Shown: positions 8,195-16,957 of the stretch, piece by piece
Position numbering within the stretch: the stretch's first letter is position 1
Layout of the letters: each line of letters begins with the position of its first letter
Source of the DNA: Salinisphaera sp. LB1
Lineage (GTDB): Bacteria > Pseudomonadota > Gammaproteobacteria > Nevskiales > Salinisphaeraceae
Length of the DNA: 64,000 bases
Reading direction: 5' to 3'
Assembly (NCBI RefSeq): GCF_003177035.1
Contig: NZ_CP029488.1
Span: 4,036,501-4,100,500 of the forward strand
Made by a program: the position numbers and the translations under genes
Notes under the pieces: generated by a model
Told to the model about the DNA's origin: nothing
Seen by the model: the letters and a program-made list of their open reading frames with translations, nothing else
Databases searched by the model: none

Positions 8195-10549
8195 TCAGAA
8201 TCGGTAGTCCACCGTGGCCGTGACGTTGCGCTCTTCCCCGTAGTAGCAGCTCTGGGTGCCGAAGCAGGAGGCCACGTATTTCTTGTCGAACAGGTTGTTC
8301 GCATTCACCCGCAGACTCACGCCCTCTAGCGCCGAACTCCACGCGCCGAGATCGGCCTTGACCATGGCATCGGCCACGGCATAGTCCGGCACTTTCAGCC
8401 GATTGCGGCCATCGGCCACGGCATAGTCCGGCACTTTCAGCCGATTGCGGCCATCGGCGTAACTCTTGCCGACGTAGTGCCCGCCCAGACCAGCGCTGAT
8501 GCGTTTGGGAAAGTCGTAGGTTGCCCACAGCGAGGCGAGCTGGTTGGGCGTGCGGGCTGGGGTATCACCCTTGTGAGCGGTGACCGAGCCGGAAGCGACA
8601 TCGTTCTGGTATTCGACGTCCTGATAGCTGTAGCCCGCGATGACGTGCAGGTTATCGGTGATGTCGCCCTTGGCCGCGAACTCAATCCCGCGGGACTGGA
8701 TGTCACCCACGCTGGCAAACGTGATCGGCGTCACGGCCGTGCGCTGCTGCACGTTCTTCTGGGTCAGGTCGTAAAGAGCCAGGGTGAACAGCGCGTTGAT
8801 TCCCCGCGGCTGATACTTCACGCCGATTTCGTACTGATTGCTCTGCGTCGGCTCGGCAATCTGGCCGTTGGCCGCGCTGTAGGCCGTGGGGTTGAACGCT
8901 TCGCTGTAGGAGAAATACGGCGAGATCCCGTATTGCGACTCGTACAGCACGGCGATGCGGCCGGTGAAGGCATCGTCGCTGCGCTGTGCGGTGGCGCCGT
9001 CGGCCGTGCTCAGATCCTGGTATTCGCGCCGCAGGTGATCCTCGCGGCCCGACAGCAGCACATGCAACCGCTTGTAGCTCATCTGATCCTGGATATAGCC
9101 GCCAAACTGCTTGAGCTTGCGGTTGGCGTTGGCGGTCTCGACGATCGGGCGCACCAGCGGATCGTCGTGATAGTTCGGATCGAACGGGTCCAACGGTTTG
9201 ACGCCGGTCGGCACGCTCGACGACGCGTCGTACGGGATGCCGTAGTCGTGCACCCGGTTGAAGCGCTGCTGATAGTCGACGCCGACCAGCATCTCGTGCT
9301 CGATCGCGCCGGTGGCGAAATCGAACTGCACGTTGTTATCGGTGGAGAACGCCTTCAGGTGTTCCTGGGCCCCGGTGTAGTAGCGCGTGAGGTTCGCACC
9401 GTTACCGGTGAAGCCGTATTGATAGACCTGCGCCAGATCGGTTTCCAGATCGGAATAGCGCGCGGTCGAGCGCAACCGAACGTGGTCGTTGACGTGGTGC
9501 GTGAGCGCATAAGTGAACATGCGCTGTTGGCGATCGAACTTCTCATGACCCGCATCGGTATCGACCCAGGACGGCGACACGGTGCCGCCGTAGGCATTGC
9601 CGTTCACACTCAGGTCGTACGGCACCGAGCCGTGAAAACCGGCGGCCGGATCGTGCTGGATATAGGCCTGCAACAGCAGATCGGTGTCGTCGGACAGATT
9701 GAGATCGACCTCGGGCATGATCGCGTAGCGCTCGCTCTTGACCACGTCGTATTGCGTGTCGGACCTCTCGGCGTGACCGACGATGCGATAACTGCCCCAG
9801 GATTTTTTCGGCAAGGCGCCGGTGAAGTCGAAGCCGCCGCCATAGGTATCGAAGCTGCCGCCATAGAACTGCAGATGACGCTCGGTCTTGGCCTGCGGTC
9901 GCTTGGTCACGTAATTGACCAGCCCACCCGGCTGCGCCCGCCCGTACAGCACCGAGCTCGGGCCCTTGACCACATCGATGCGCTCGAGCATGAACGGGTC
10001 GATCTGGAAGTTGGAATACGCGCCCGGGTCGCTCATCAGGCGCATGCCGTCGAGGAAGGCGTTGTTCACGTCCCCGCCGGAAAACCCGCGCAGCTGGATC
10101 GCATCCTGGCGGGTCGAGGCCCCGGCGATGCCGGTGAAGACACCCGGGGTATATCGCAGCGCGTCGTTGACGTTCTTCGAGCCCTGATCGGAGATCTGCT
10201 GACGGGTGATGACATCGACCGTCTGCGGCGTTTCCAGCTGCGGGGTATCGGTCTTGGTCGCACCGCGCGTGGTGTGCGCCGTATAGCCCTTAGTCGGGCC
10301 TTCGGCGCCGCGGTAACGCCCCTCGACGCTGATCGTCTCAAGACGGGTCGAACCGGCCGCCGCCGGTGTCTTGCCGCCGTGTTCGCCGCGCGCGGCGCGC
10401 CCGGTCGCTGTTGTATCGCGTTCGCCGCTATCGGCCTGGTCCTTCGATGCCGCGGCGGCGGGCAGCAAGCCCAGCGCGCCACTAAGCGCGATCAGGCTGA
10501 TCACTCGCCCGCCGCTTGCTACCCGACGCCATCCCTGTTGATTTTGCAT
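8195..10549 (-). CDS. TonB-dependent siderophore receptor (FhuA/FoxA-like)
   Basis: An outer-membrane beta-barrel receptor of 784 residues for a ferric hydroxamate siderophore. It opens with a signal peptide (basic start, hydrophobic ISLIALSGALGLLP, cleavage near AAAAS), a linker rich in charged residues, a possible TonB box around LETISVEG, a plug domain (TPQTVDVITRQQI, RGFSGGDVNNAFLDG, VKGPSSVLYGRAQPGG) and a 22-strand-type barrel ending in the expected aromatic residue (VDYRF). It is first in the siderophore operon and so probably takes up the operon's own product. A 42-bp exact tandem duplication (8369-8452) repeats 14 residues near the C-terminus in frame. A candidate Fur box lies 85-105 bp upstream. 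Confidence 0.93.
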   Translation of the reverse strand: MQNQQGWRRVASGGRVISLIALSGALGLLPAAAASKDQADSGERDTTATGRAARGEHGGKTPAAAGSTRLETISVEGRYRGAEGPTKGYTAHTTRGATKTDTPQLETPQTVDVITRQQISDQGSKNVNDALRYTPGVFTGIAGASTRQDAIQLRGFSGGDVNNAFLDGMRLMSDPGAYSNFQIDPFMLERIDVVKGPSSVLYGRAQPGGLVNYVTKRPQAKTERHLQFYGGSFDTYGGGFDFTGALPKKSWGSYRIVGHAERSDTQYDVVKSERYAIMPEVDLNLSDDTDLLLQAYIQHDPAAGFHGSVPYDLSVNGNAYGGTVSPSWVDTDAGHEKFDRQQRMFTYALTHHVNDHVRLRSTARYSDLETDLAQVYQYGFTGNGANLTRYYTGAQEHLKAFSTDNNVQFDFATGAIEHEMLVGVDYQQRFNRVHDYGIPYDASSSVPTGVKPLDPFDPNYHDDPLVRPIVETANANRKLKQFGGYIQDQMSYKRLHVLLSGREDHLRREYQDLSTADGATAQRSDDAFTGRIAVLYESQYGISPYFSYSEAFNPTAYSAANGQIAEPTQSNQYEIGVKYQPRGINALFTLALYDLTQKNVQQRTAVTPITFASVGDIQSRGIEFAAKGDITDNLHVIAGYSYQDVEYQNDVASGSVTAHKGDTPARTPNQLASLWATYDFPKRISAGLGGHYVGKSYADGRNRLKVPDYAVADGRNRLKVPDYAVADAMVKADLGAWSSALEGVSLRVNANNLFDKKYVASCFGTQSCYYGEERNVTATVDYRF
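8369..8452 (-). repeat. Exact in-frame 42-bp tandem duplication inside the receptor gene
   Basis: Bases 8369-8410 and 8411-8452 are identical. On the coding strand each copy encodes 14 residues containing GRNRLKVPDY, just before the last barrel strands. The reading frame is kept and identity is complete, so the event is recent or is maintained by slippage or recombination. Confidence 0.97.
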
Positions 10550-10633
10550 GTCGCTGCTCGACCTCCCTGACCCATCGTGTTGTCGTCAATCGTGAGCCGG
10601 CACCATTCGGATCTACCGGCGGATTAATTGTAG

Positions 10634-10654
10634 TTACGACTCATTCGCATTTGC
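10634..10654 (-). promoter_or_regulatory. Candidate Fur box upstream of the siderophore receptor
   Basis: On the minus strand the sequence GCAAATGCGAATGAGTCGTAA resembles the repeated GATAAT-type hexamer arrangement of Fur boxes (GCAAAT, GCGAAT, then an imperfect inverted half). It sits about 85 bp upstream of the receptor start in an AT-richer patch. The match is partial, so the main support is the iron-uptake context. Confidence 0.45.
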
Positions 10655-10783
10655 AACACCAATAACGTTACTCTCGCAACGAAGTCTTCACGCAGCGCAG
10701 GAATCGAGGCGCGAGCCCGCCGGACGACGGGCTCGGTCAGAGGCAGCGGCCCGCGGGCCGCGCCGGGTCAGGTCAGGGGCGGG

Positions 10784-11602
10784 TCAGGCGAACACTGCCA
10801 CCGCTTGTCGGCCGACGAGCACGGGTTCGCGCCGACTGTTCCAGATCGTCATGTGCTGGGCCGAGTAGCCGTCGGCGATCTGCTCGGCGTACGATCGACA
10901 CAGCCACCAGCCCTGCTCGGTCACCGGACGCTCGGTCAGCAGATCGAACTGCCAGGTGATGGTGCTGACCGGCGCCGGCTTGTGCATACAGGCCATGGCC
11001 GCCGGCGGCAACGCATCCGCGAGTGCCACGAGCCCGGTCAGTGAATCGCGCATCGCCGCGTCGCGATGGCGCAGCCAGGCACAGAATTGCGGCGTTTCGG
11101 CGCCACTGGCCGGGGTCGCGCCCGCGGCCCGGGCGCTATCGAAATGACGTGCGAAGTTCGGCCCGAGATTCCGACCTTCACTATCTTCGAAGAACAGGCC
11201 ACCGTCGCGCGCATCGGCCACCGCCGGGGCGGCGACGTCGGCGTGCGCCAGGGCCGATTCACGCGCGGTGCCGAAGCCGAAGGTGGCACGCGCCGCCGCG
11301 TTATCGCCGCTGGTCATGTCGGCGGCGACAAAGGCCATGGACTTACCCTGGCGCAGGATATGCGGCTGGATGCGCACACTCGGCCCCGCCGGCCCGACGA
11401 AAGCGACCTGGGCGGACCGAAGCGGTGCCAGATCATCAACCGCTGCATCGACGGCGGCCAGGCAGAGCGCCGCCGATAACCCGCCATAGATCGCCCGCCC
11501 CTGCAGCCAATCGTCGGGAATGTCGATGTGCCAGGCATTGCCGGCGGGCTGAAGATGCGACAACAGAACAGAGAGCGGCGTGCGCCCCGAGGTATCGGTC
11601 AT
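10784..11602 (-). CDS. Acyl-CoA thioesterase family protein (double hotdog)
   Basis: A 272-residue protein that looks like the TesB-like/thioesterase superfamily with two hotdog units. The first unit is visible around IDIPDDWLQGRAIYGGLSAALCLAAVDAA (the long hotdog helix after a GR/GG pair) followed by a strand pair SAQVAFVGPAG. The second unit starts near STITWQFDLLTERPV and includes GWWLCRSYAEQIADGYSAQHMTIW. The C-terminal VLVGRQAVAVF strand completes it. It probably hydrolyses acyl-CoA esters, but chain length and role are unknown. No signal peptide is present. It stands between the siderophore receptor's promoter and the HAD phosphatase, both on the same strand, with 30 bp to the latter. 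Confidence 0.8.
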   Translation of the reverse strand: MTDTSGRTPLSVLLSHLQPAGNAWHIDIPDDWLQGRAIYGGLSAALCLAAVDAAVDDLAPLRSAQVAFVGPAGPSVRIQPHILRQGKSMAFVAADMTSGDNAAARATFGFGTARESALAHADVAAPAVADARDGGLFFEDSEGRNLGPNFARHFDSARAAGATPASGAETPQFCAWLRHRDAAMRDSLTGLVALADALPPAAMACMHKPAPVSTITWQFDLLTERPVTEQGWWLCRSYAEQIADGYSAQHMTIWNSRREPVLVGRQAVAVFA

Positions 11603-11632
11603 GATGCGGCTCGTTGGAAATTCCGCGTCAGG

Positions 11633-12328
11633 TTAGCGCAATACGCCGCCGTATTGTTGCGTGTGCACCGATGCCGCCGGCTCAGCCAGCAGACAGCGTG
11701 CGATGTCGTTCGGCGAGTCGAAGAGGTGATCGGGCTGGGCGTCGAGCAGTTCCTGCCGACCACCGTAGCCGTAGCTCACGGCGGCGGCCGGCACGCCGTT
11801 GTGGCGCGCACCGAGAACGTCGAAGCGGCGGTCGCCGATCATGAGCGTTTGTTCCGGGCGCAGGCCTTCCTCGCGCAGCACGTGCGCGATCAAAACCGAT
11901 TTTTCGGTGCGCTTGCCATCGAGCTCGCTGCCATAGACCTTGCCGAAATAGCCGTCGAGGCCAAAATGCGCGACGATCTGCCGGGCATAGAACCAGGGCT
12001 TGGAGGTAGCCACGAACAATTGCCGGCCGCTGGCGCGAAGCTGCGCAAGCACGTCCACGATGCCGGAGTAGACGGTGTTTTCGTACATGCCGACATCGCC
12101 GAAGCGCACGCGATAATCCTCGACCGCGCGACCGGCCTCGGCATCCGACAGGCCATAATGTTCACAAAAGGCGGCCTTGAGCGGCGGCCCGATGAATCCC
12201 GCCAGATGACGCCGGTCGGCGACCTCGATGCCCTGGCACGACAACGCGTATTCGACACATCGCGTGATGCCTTCATAGGGATCGGTCAGGGTACCGTCGA
12301 GATCGAATAGCACGGTCGTATATCGCAT
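11633..12328 (-). CDS. HAD-superfamily phosphatase, phosphoglycolate phosphatase-like
   Basis: A 231-residue haloacid-dehalogenase-type hydrolase. Motif I is LFDLDGTLTDP near the N-terminus with the two catalytic aspartates, motif II is the Thr/Ser in LFVATSKPW, motif III includes the Lys of DGKRTEKS and motif IV is MIGDRRFDVLGA. A helical cap domain lies between motifs I and II. The layout matches the Gph/PpaX/5'-nucleotidase-like branch, so the substrate is a small phosphorylated metabolite that I cannot name. The frame opens at 12406; I chose the ATG at 12328 because motif I then falls at the usual distance from the start. Confidence 0.88.
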   Translation of the reverse strand: MRYTTVLFDLDGTLTDPYEGITRCVEYALSCQGIEVADRRHLAGFIGPPLKAAFCEHYGLSDAEAGRAVEDYRVRFGDVGMYENTVYSGIVDVLAQLRASGRQLFVATSKPWFYARQIVAHFGLDGYFGKVYGSELDGKRTEKSVLIAHVLREEGLRPEQTLMIGDRRFDVLGARHNGVPAAAVSYGYGGRQELLDAQPDHLFDSPNDIARCLLAEPAASVHTQQYGGVLR

Positions 12329-12503
12329 GGCTGACCTGTCGAACCACCTGCCGGCGATCGTCTCGCCGTCGCCGGTCGTTGTGTCGTTGTCCTGTAACGC
12401 GTGCAAGCAAGAATCCGGCCGTTAGCGGCCAGCGCCGAATTCTCGATCACGCCCTGAGCTTATCCAAAAAGCGCGCCGGTTGACGACGAACGCTCGCCCG
12501 CGC

Positions 12504-14165
12504 TCACAGTTGCGCAGCCGCGTGACGCCCGGCACGGCGCCCCGAAAACAGGCAGCCGCCCAGAAACGTGCCCTCCAGTGCGTTGTAGCCATGATAGCCC
12601 CCGCCGCCGAAACCGGCGGCCTCGCCCACGCCGTACAGGCCGGGGACGGCCTGTCCGCGGTGATCGAGCACCCGGCCGTCGATGTCGGTATGCAGACCGC
12701 CGAGGGTCTTGCGCGTGAGTATGTGCAGGCGCACCGCGATCAGCGGCCCATGCGCGGGGTCGAGCAGTCGATGCGGCCGAGCCACGCGGAACAGGCGATC
12801 ACCCCGATAACGACGCGCGCCATGAATCGCGGTGACCTGGGCGTCCTTGGCGAATGGGTTGGTCATCTGGCGATCGCGCGCGACGATCGTGGCCCGCAGC
12901 GCATCGGCATCGATGAGCGCGTTGCCCGCCACGCGGTTCATGCCGGCGGCCAGTGCCGCGACATCCGGGGCCACCACGAAATCCGCCCCTTGGCTCTTGA
13001 ATGCCTCCACCGGCGGCGGCGCACCGCGCGACAACCGCGAGCGCAGCACCGCGCGCCACGATTGCGCGGTCATATCCGGATTCTGTTCCGAGCCCGACAA
13101 GGCGAACTCTTTCTCGATGATCGATTGATCGAGCACGAACCAGGAATAATCATGACCGGTGGCGAGGATCGCGCGCAGCGTGCTCAGCGTGTCGAAGCCC
13201 GGCAGACACGGCGCCGGCAGGCGTTGCCCGGTGGCATCGAGCCACAGCGAAGACGGCCCGGGAATGATGCGAATGCCGTGGGCCGGCCAGATCGGATTCC
13301 AGTTGGCCACGCCCTCGGTGTAATGCCACATGCGGTCGGCGTTGATGATGGCCGCCCCGGCATCGTCGGCGGCGATATCGAGCATCCGGCCATCGACATG
13401 GTGCGGCACCCCCGAGAGCATGTGTGCCGGCGGCGCGCCCAGGCGTGCCACCGGCCAGTTCGCGCGCACCTTGTCGTGATCGCCGCCGATGCCGCCCGCG
13501 GCGATGATGACGACTTCGGCTCTGCACTCGAACACATCCACCACATCGCGCGCCGACCGCTCGCCGCGCTCGACCGTGCTCGGCGCAAGCACCGCGCCGC
13601 TCGCCCCGTTCACCCGGCCGCCGGTGGTGAGCAGACGATCGACCCGGTGCCGACAATCGAGCGTAATGCGCCCGGCCTGCCTGTGCACCTGCAGGCGCCG
13701 CAGAAACGGGGCCAGCACGCCCGGGCCCGTGCCCCAGGTGATATGAAACCGCGGCACGGAATTGCCGTGGCCTTGTGCTGTGCCGCCGCCTCGCTCGGCC
13801 CAGCCGACCACCGGAAACCAGCGCATGCCCAGACCATACAGCCATTCGCGCATGCCACCGGCCGCGAATTCGAGGAACGCCTCGGCGGTCCGCCGCGGCC
13901 AGTAGTCCTCCGGCCGATCGAAGCCGGCCGAGCCGAGCCAGTCCTGCCAGGCCAGTTCGGCCGAATCGGTAATGCCCATGCGACGCTGCTCGGGCGTATC
14001 GACCAGAAACAGGCCGCCGAGCGACCAGTGGGCCTGGCCGCCGATCGAATTCGCGCCCTCCTGCTCGAGAATCCGCACCGAACGACCCGCATCGGCCAGT
14101 TCGACTGCGGCTACGAGCCCGGCAAGGCCCGCGCCGATGACCAGCGCATCGCTTCGATCTGTCAT
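12504..14165 (-). CDS. FAD-dependent oxidoreductase (fumarate reductase/ketosteroid dehydrogenase-like)
   Basis: A flavoprotein of 553 residues in the FAD_binding_2 group, close in design to putative FAD-binding dehydrogenases related to 3-ketosteroid dehydrogenase. The dinucleotide fold is at the N-terminus (ALVIGAGLAGLVAAVELADAG), followed by EQEGANSIGGQAHWSLGG, a substrate-domain insertion, and a C-terminal FAD motif (GLYGVGEAAGFGGGGYHGYNALEG) that contacts the flavin. No signal peptide or heme motif is present, so it is probably cytosolic. The true substrate is not known for this group. It is transcribed in the same direction as the adjacent PhaC-like gene, with 88 bp between them. Confidence 0.85.
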   Translation of the reverse strand: MTDRSDALVIGAGLAGLVAAVELADAGRSVRILEQEGANSIGGQAHWSLGGLFLVDTPEQRRMGITDSAELAWQDWLGSAGFDRPEDYWPRRTAEAFLEFAAGGMREWLYGLGMRWFPVVGWAERGGGTAQGHGNSVPRFHITWGTGPGVLAPFLRRLQVHRQAGRITLDCRHRVDRLLTTGGRVNGASGAVLAPSTVERGERSARDVVDVFECRAEVVIIAAGGIGGDHDKVRANWPVARLGAPPAHMLSGVPHHVDGRMLDIAADDAGAAIINADRMWHYTEGVANWNPIWPAHGIRIIPGPSSLWLDATGQRLPAPCLPGFDTLSTLRAILATGHDYSWFVLDQSIIEKEFALSGSEQNPDMTAQSWRAVLRSRLSRGAPPPVEAFKSQGADFVVAPDVAALAAGMNRVAGNALIDADALRATIVARDRQMTNPFAKDAQVTAIHGARRYRGDRLFRVARPHRLLDPAHGPLIAVRLHILTRKTLGGLHTDIDGRVLDHRGQAVPGLYGVGEAAGFGGGGYHGYNALEGTFLGGCLFSGRRAGRHAAAQL

Positions 14166-14253
14166 GGTCGGCTCCGAGGCACTGGGGCGGCCGCCCCAGT
14201 GCGCGATTCAATGATCGATGATGCTTCGAACATAATGCAGCGGGCGCATTGCG

Positions 14254-15252
14254 TCATTGATCCGCGCCCGGATCGAGCAGCCAGTCGGCGACACGCGTCC
14301 AGCTGCGCCGAGCCATCAACGCACCGCAGCCGGCATGCTTTGGATCGCCATGCGTCCATTCGCATGCCACCCGATCGCTGCCGACCATGGCCGCGAGCCG
14401 CTCGCCACAGACCGGCGAGCACACCGGATGATCGGCATCGGCGATGAACAGGATCGGCACGCGCACACCCGCCAGCCCGGCGCCCGGCCCGGCCATCGGC
14501 AGCCGGCCGGCGGCCAGTGTGTTGTCGGTCCAGAGATGATCGATGACATCGGCGACCACCCCACCGGGGTACGCCCGCGAGCGCAGGGCATCGTCGTCCG
14601 GTGGCTGGGCCGGGCCAAGCACCGCCTGGCGGGCGATCAACTGTAGCCAGCTCGGCACATGCAGCGCGGCAACCGGCAGGTGGCTGGCCCGCAGGCCGGT
14701 CAGACGTCGCCAGCGTCCGGCCCGCTGGCGCAGCCGGCCCCGGACCCGGCCGGCCGCCGGACACGCAGCGTAATCGATACAGGTATCGAGCAGCACCAGC
14801 CCGGCCAGGTCATCGGCCGGGCTGACCGCGGCATAGCACAGGGCCAGCAACCCGCCGAGCCGCCAGCCGTGCAGGGCCAGGCGTTGCCGCCCGCTGTGGA
14901 AGCGCACCCGGTTGAGCATTTCCGGCAACAACGCGGCGAAGTAGTCGCTAAGGTGGCGTCGATCATCGGCGCGCGTCGGCCAACCCCAGTCGATCATGTA
15001 GAGATCGAAACCGCGCGCCGAGAGATAGGCCACCAGGCTGTGCTGATTGCGCCGATCATAGATCTGGATATCGGCGGCCAGCGGCGGGATCAGCACCACC
15101 GGCGTTCGCGGCACCGGCCCGGCCTCGGGCGCGCCAGCCGGCGCGTAATAGCGCACGGACACGCCGGCACGACGGTGGATGATCTCGAATTCGGCCGAGC
15201 CCGGCATGGACCAGGACCGGCGACCGAGTCGGCGTCGAACCCTGCTGTTCAT
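14254..15252 (-). CDS. PhaC-like alpha/beta-hydrolase lacking the catalytic cysteine
   Basis: A 332-residue protein whose order of motifs follows short polyhydroxyalkanoate synthases: a PPLAADIQIYD strand-turn, SLVAYLSARGFDLYMIDWGWP, SDYFAALLPEML, and a nucleophile elbow. In PhaC the elbow reads G-Y/I-C-x-G-G; here it is GWRLGG, so the catalytic Cys is replaced by Arg. The later Asp region (FIADADHPV) and a His (PKHAGC) remain. It may therefore be non-catalytic or use another mechanism. The frame opens at 15306; I prefer the ATG at 15252, but no strong ribosome site decides it. No phaE, phaR, phaB or phasin gene is adjacent. Confidence 0.7.
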   Translation of the reverse strand: MNSRVRRRLGRRSWSMPGSAEFEIIHRRAGVSVRYYAPAGAPEAGPVPRTPVVLIPPLAADIQIYDRRNQHSLVAYLSARGFDLYMIDWGWPTRADDRRHLSDYFAALLPEMLNRVRFHSGRQRLALHGWRLGGLLALCYAAVSPADDLAGLVLLDTCIDYAACPAAGRVRGRLRQRAGRWRRLTGLRASHLPVAALHVPSWLQLIARQAVLGPAQPPDDDALRSRAYPGGVVADVIDHLWTDNTLAAGRLPMAGPGAGLAGVRVPILFIADADHPVCSPVCGERLAAMVGSDRVACEWTHGDPKHAGCGALMARRSWTRVADWLLDPGADQ

Positions 15253-15451
15253 GGCATGGCGGCCCGGCTCCGGATAACGGGCACGGCGTCGCGCGATGGC
15301 AGGCACACAGGCATGGCGTCCGCCTCGTGGAATGAACTCTGTAATTGCATGATAGCCGACCCGCAGCGACGCTCGCCTGCGAGCCGTGCATGTTGAACTT
15401 CAACCCCAGGTATGTTCATCCTTTGGGCCACCAATCTCAATGGAGCGATCA

Positions 15452-16507
15452 ATGGAATATCGCCAACTCGGCAATTCCGGTCTCAAGGTGTCCAAGCTGA
15501 CACTGGGCACGATGACGTTCGGCGGCGAAGGCCACATGGCCAAGGTCGGCAACACGGACGTCTCCGGCGCCCGCACCATGGTCGACAAGGCATTGGATGC
15601 CGGGGTCAACTTCTTCGATACCGCCAACATGTATTCCGGCGGCGCGTCGGAGGAGATTCTGGGCAAGGCGCTGGGCGACAAGCGCAACGAAGTGCTCATT
15701 GCCACCAAGGTGCGTTTTCCGATGGGCGACGGCGTCAACGATCGCGGCCTGTCGCGCGTGCATATCCGCCAGCAGCTCGAGGCCAGCCTGAAGCGGCTGG
15801 GCACCGAGCACATCGACCTGCACCAGATGCACCAGTGGGACGGCATCACGCCGCTCGAGGAAACCCTCGAGACCTTCGATACGCTGGTACGCCAGGGCAA
15901 GATCCGCTACTACGGCATCTCGAACTTCTCCGCCTGGCACGCCATGAAAGTGCAGGCGATCTGCGAGCGCGAAGGCTTCATCAAGCCGATCAGCCAACAG
16001 ATCCACTACACCGCCCAGGCGCGCGAGGCCGAATACGAACTGATGCCGGCGGCCGTGGATTCAGGCCTGGGCACCATGATCTGGAGCCCGCTGGCCGGTG
16101 GCCTGTTGTCGGGCAAGTACCGGCGCGATGCGGAAAAACCCGAAGGCACGCGGTTCTCCGAGGGCTGGGAAGAACCGCCGATCACGGATGAAACACGGCT
16201 GTTCGACATCATCGAAACGCTGGTCGAGATCGGCGACGCCCATGGCGTGTCCGCGGCCCAGGTCGCGCTGGCCTGGATCCTCACCCGGCCCGGCGTCACC
16301 ACCGCCGTGATCGGCGCGCGCAAGGAACATCAGCTGGACGACAATCTGGCTGCCGCGAATCTCGAACTCAGCGACGCCGAGATCGCCCGGATCGAGAAAA
16401 TCAGCCGCCCGGTCCTGTTGTATCCCTATTGGCACCAGCGCAAGACCGCCAGCGACCGGCTCGGCCCGGCCGACCAGGTGCTGCACGCCAACTTCGCCGA
16501 CGACTGA
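15452..16507 (+). CDS. Aldo/keto reductase
   Basis: A 351-residue NADPH-dependent aldo/keto reductase. The barrel starts with YRQLGNSGLKVSKLTLGTM. The catalytic tetrad can be placed: Asp and Tyr in FFDTANMYSGG, the Lys in LIATKVRF and a His in DLHQMHQWD. The coenzyme-binding C-terminal part includes TTAVIGARKEHQLDDNL. It resembles the YajO/IolS type that reduces sugar-derived or small aldehydes; the physiological substrate is unknown. I use the ATG at 15452, which follows a GGAG ribosome site at 8 nt; the frame extends upstream to 15386. A terminator follows the stop, so the gene is probably a single unit. Confidence 0.92.
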   Translation: MEYRQLGNSGLKVSKLTLGTMTFGGEGHMAKVGNTDVSGARTMVDKALDAGVNFFDTANMYSGGASEEILGKALGDKRNEVLIATKVRFPMGDGVNDRGLSRVHIRQQLEASLKRLGTEHIDLHQMHQWDGITPLEETLETFDTLVRQGKIRYYGISNFSAWHAMKVQAICEREGFIKPISQQIHYTAQAREAEYELMPAAVDSGLGTMIWSPLAGGLLSGKYRRDAEKPEGTRFSEGWEEPPITDETRLFDIIETLVEIGDAHGVSAAQVALAWILTRPGVTTAVIGARKEHQLDDNLAAANLELSDAEIARIEKISRPVLLYPYWHQRKTASDRLGPADQVLHANFADD

Positions 16508-16533
16508 GCGGCGGCACCGCTTGCCGACGCACA

Positions 16534-16562
16534 AGCCGTCGCTCCCCGCGACGGCTTTTTTT
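16534..16562 (+). terminator. Rho-independent terminator after the aldo/keto reductase
   Basis: Perfect 9-bp stem AGCCGTCGC (16534-16542) with GCGACGGCT (16548-16556), a 5-nt loop and seven consecutive T ending at 16562. It lies 27 bp after the stop of the reductase gene. Confidence 0.93.
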
Positions 16563-16656
16563 GCCGGGCGTCGACCCGGGGACCGATCAGAGCACCGGCC
16601 CGAGCATCGCCAGCGCATTGCGTCCCGCGCGCCGCGGCGCCGAGGTGTTGTCCAGT

Positions 16657-16882
16657 TCAGCTGGCGTGATCACGGCCGGCCTCGATGAAACGCACCGGGC
16701 GCGTACGGATTGCGGCGGTGACGAAGATGCCGACCACCGGCAATGCGAGCCACACCACCAGCCAGGCCACACGCGCCGCCGGATCGCGATAGGGCTTGAG
16801 CAGCACGGCGCGCGATCAGGGCAAGTTCGATTGCCAGGTGAATGATCAATGCCCACAAGGGCAGAATCCCGAGACCGGTCAT
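16657..16882 (-). pseudogene. Frameshifted N-terminal fragment of a cardiolipin-synthase-like protein
   Basis: Reading the minus strand from an ATG at 16882 gives MTGLGILPLWALIIHLAIELALIA, a membrane segment. The next part continues the known PLD-N-terminus pattern (LLKPYRDPAARVAWLV, then a second hydrophobic segment ending VVGIFV) only if one base is skipped near 16812. The shifted frame then stops at 16657, far short of the two HKD catalytic domains of cardiolipin synthases. I read this as a relic of a cls-type gene. The alternative, a genuine tiny two-helix membrane protein with a sequencing error, is less likely because the tail after the second helix does not resemble anything. Confidence 0.55.
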
Positions 16883-16957
16883 GCAGCCTGCTCCCTCGGC
16901 CTCTATGCTGGTGCATCGGCGCTCCGCGATAGCGCGCAACGACTTCCCGCGTGACCC

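Noticed and set aside
8477-10570. A 697-codon open frame antisense to the siderophore receptor
   Set aside because: It mirrors the receptor gene, has no protein-like motifs and is a product of high GC content; the receptor on the other strand has all family motifs.
12480-14447. A 655-codon plus-strand open frame opposite the FAD dehydrogenase
   Set aside because: No recognisable domain, composition dominated by Arg/Ala/His, and the minus strand encodes a clear flavoprotein.
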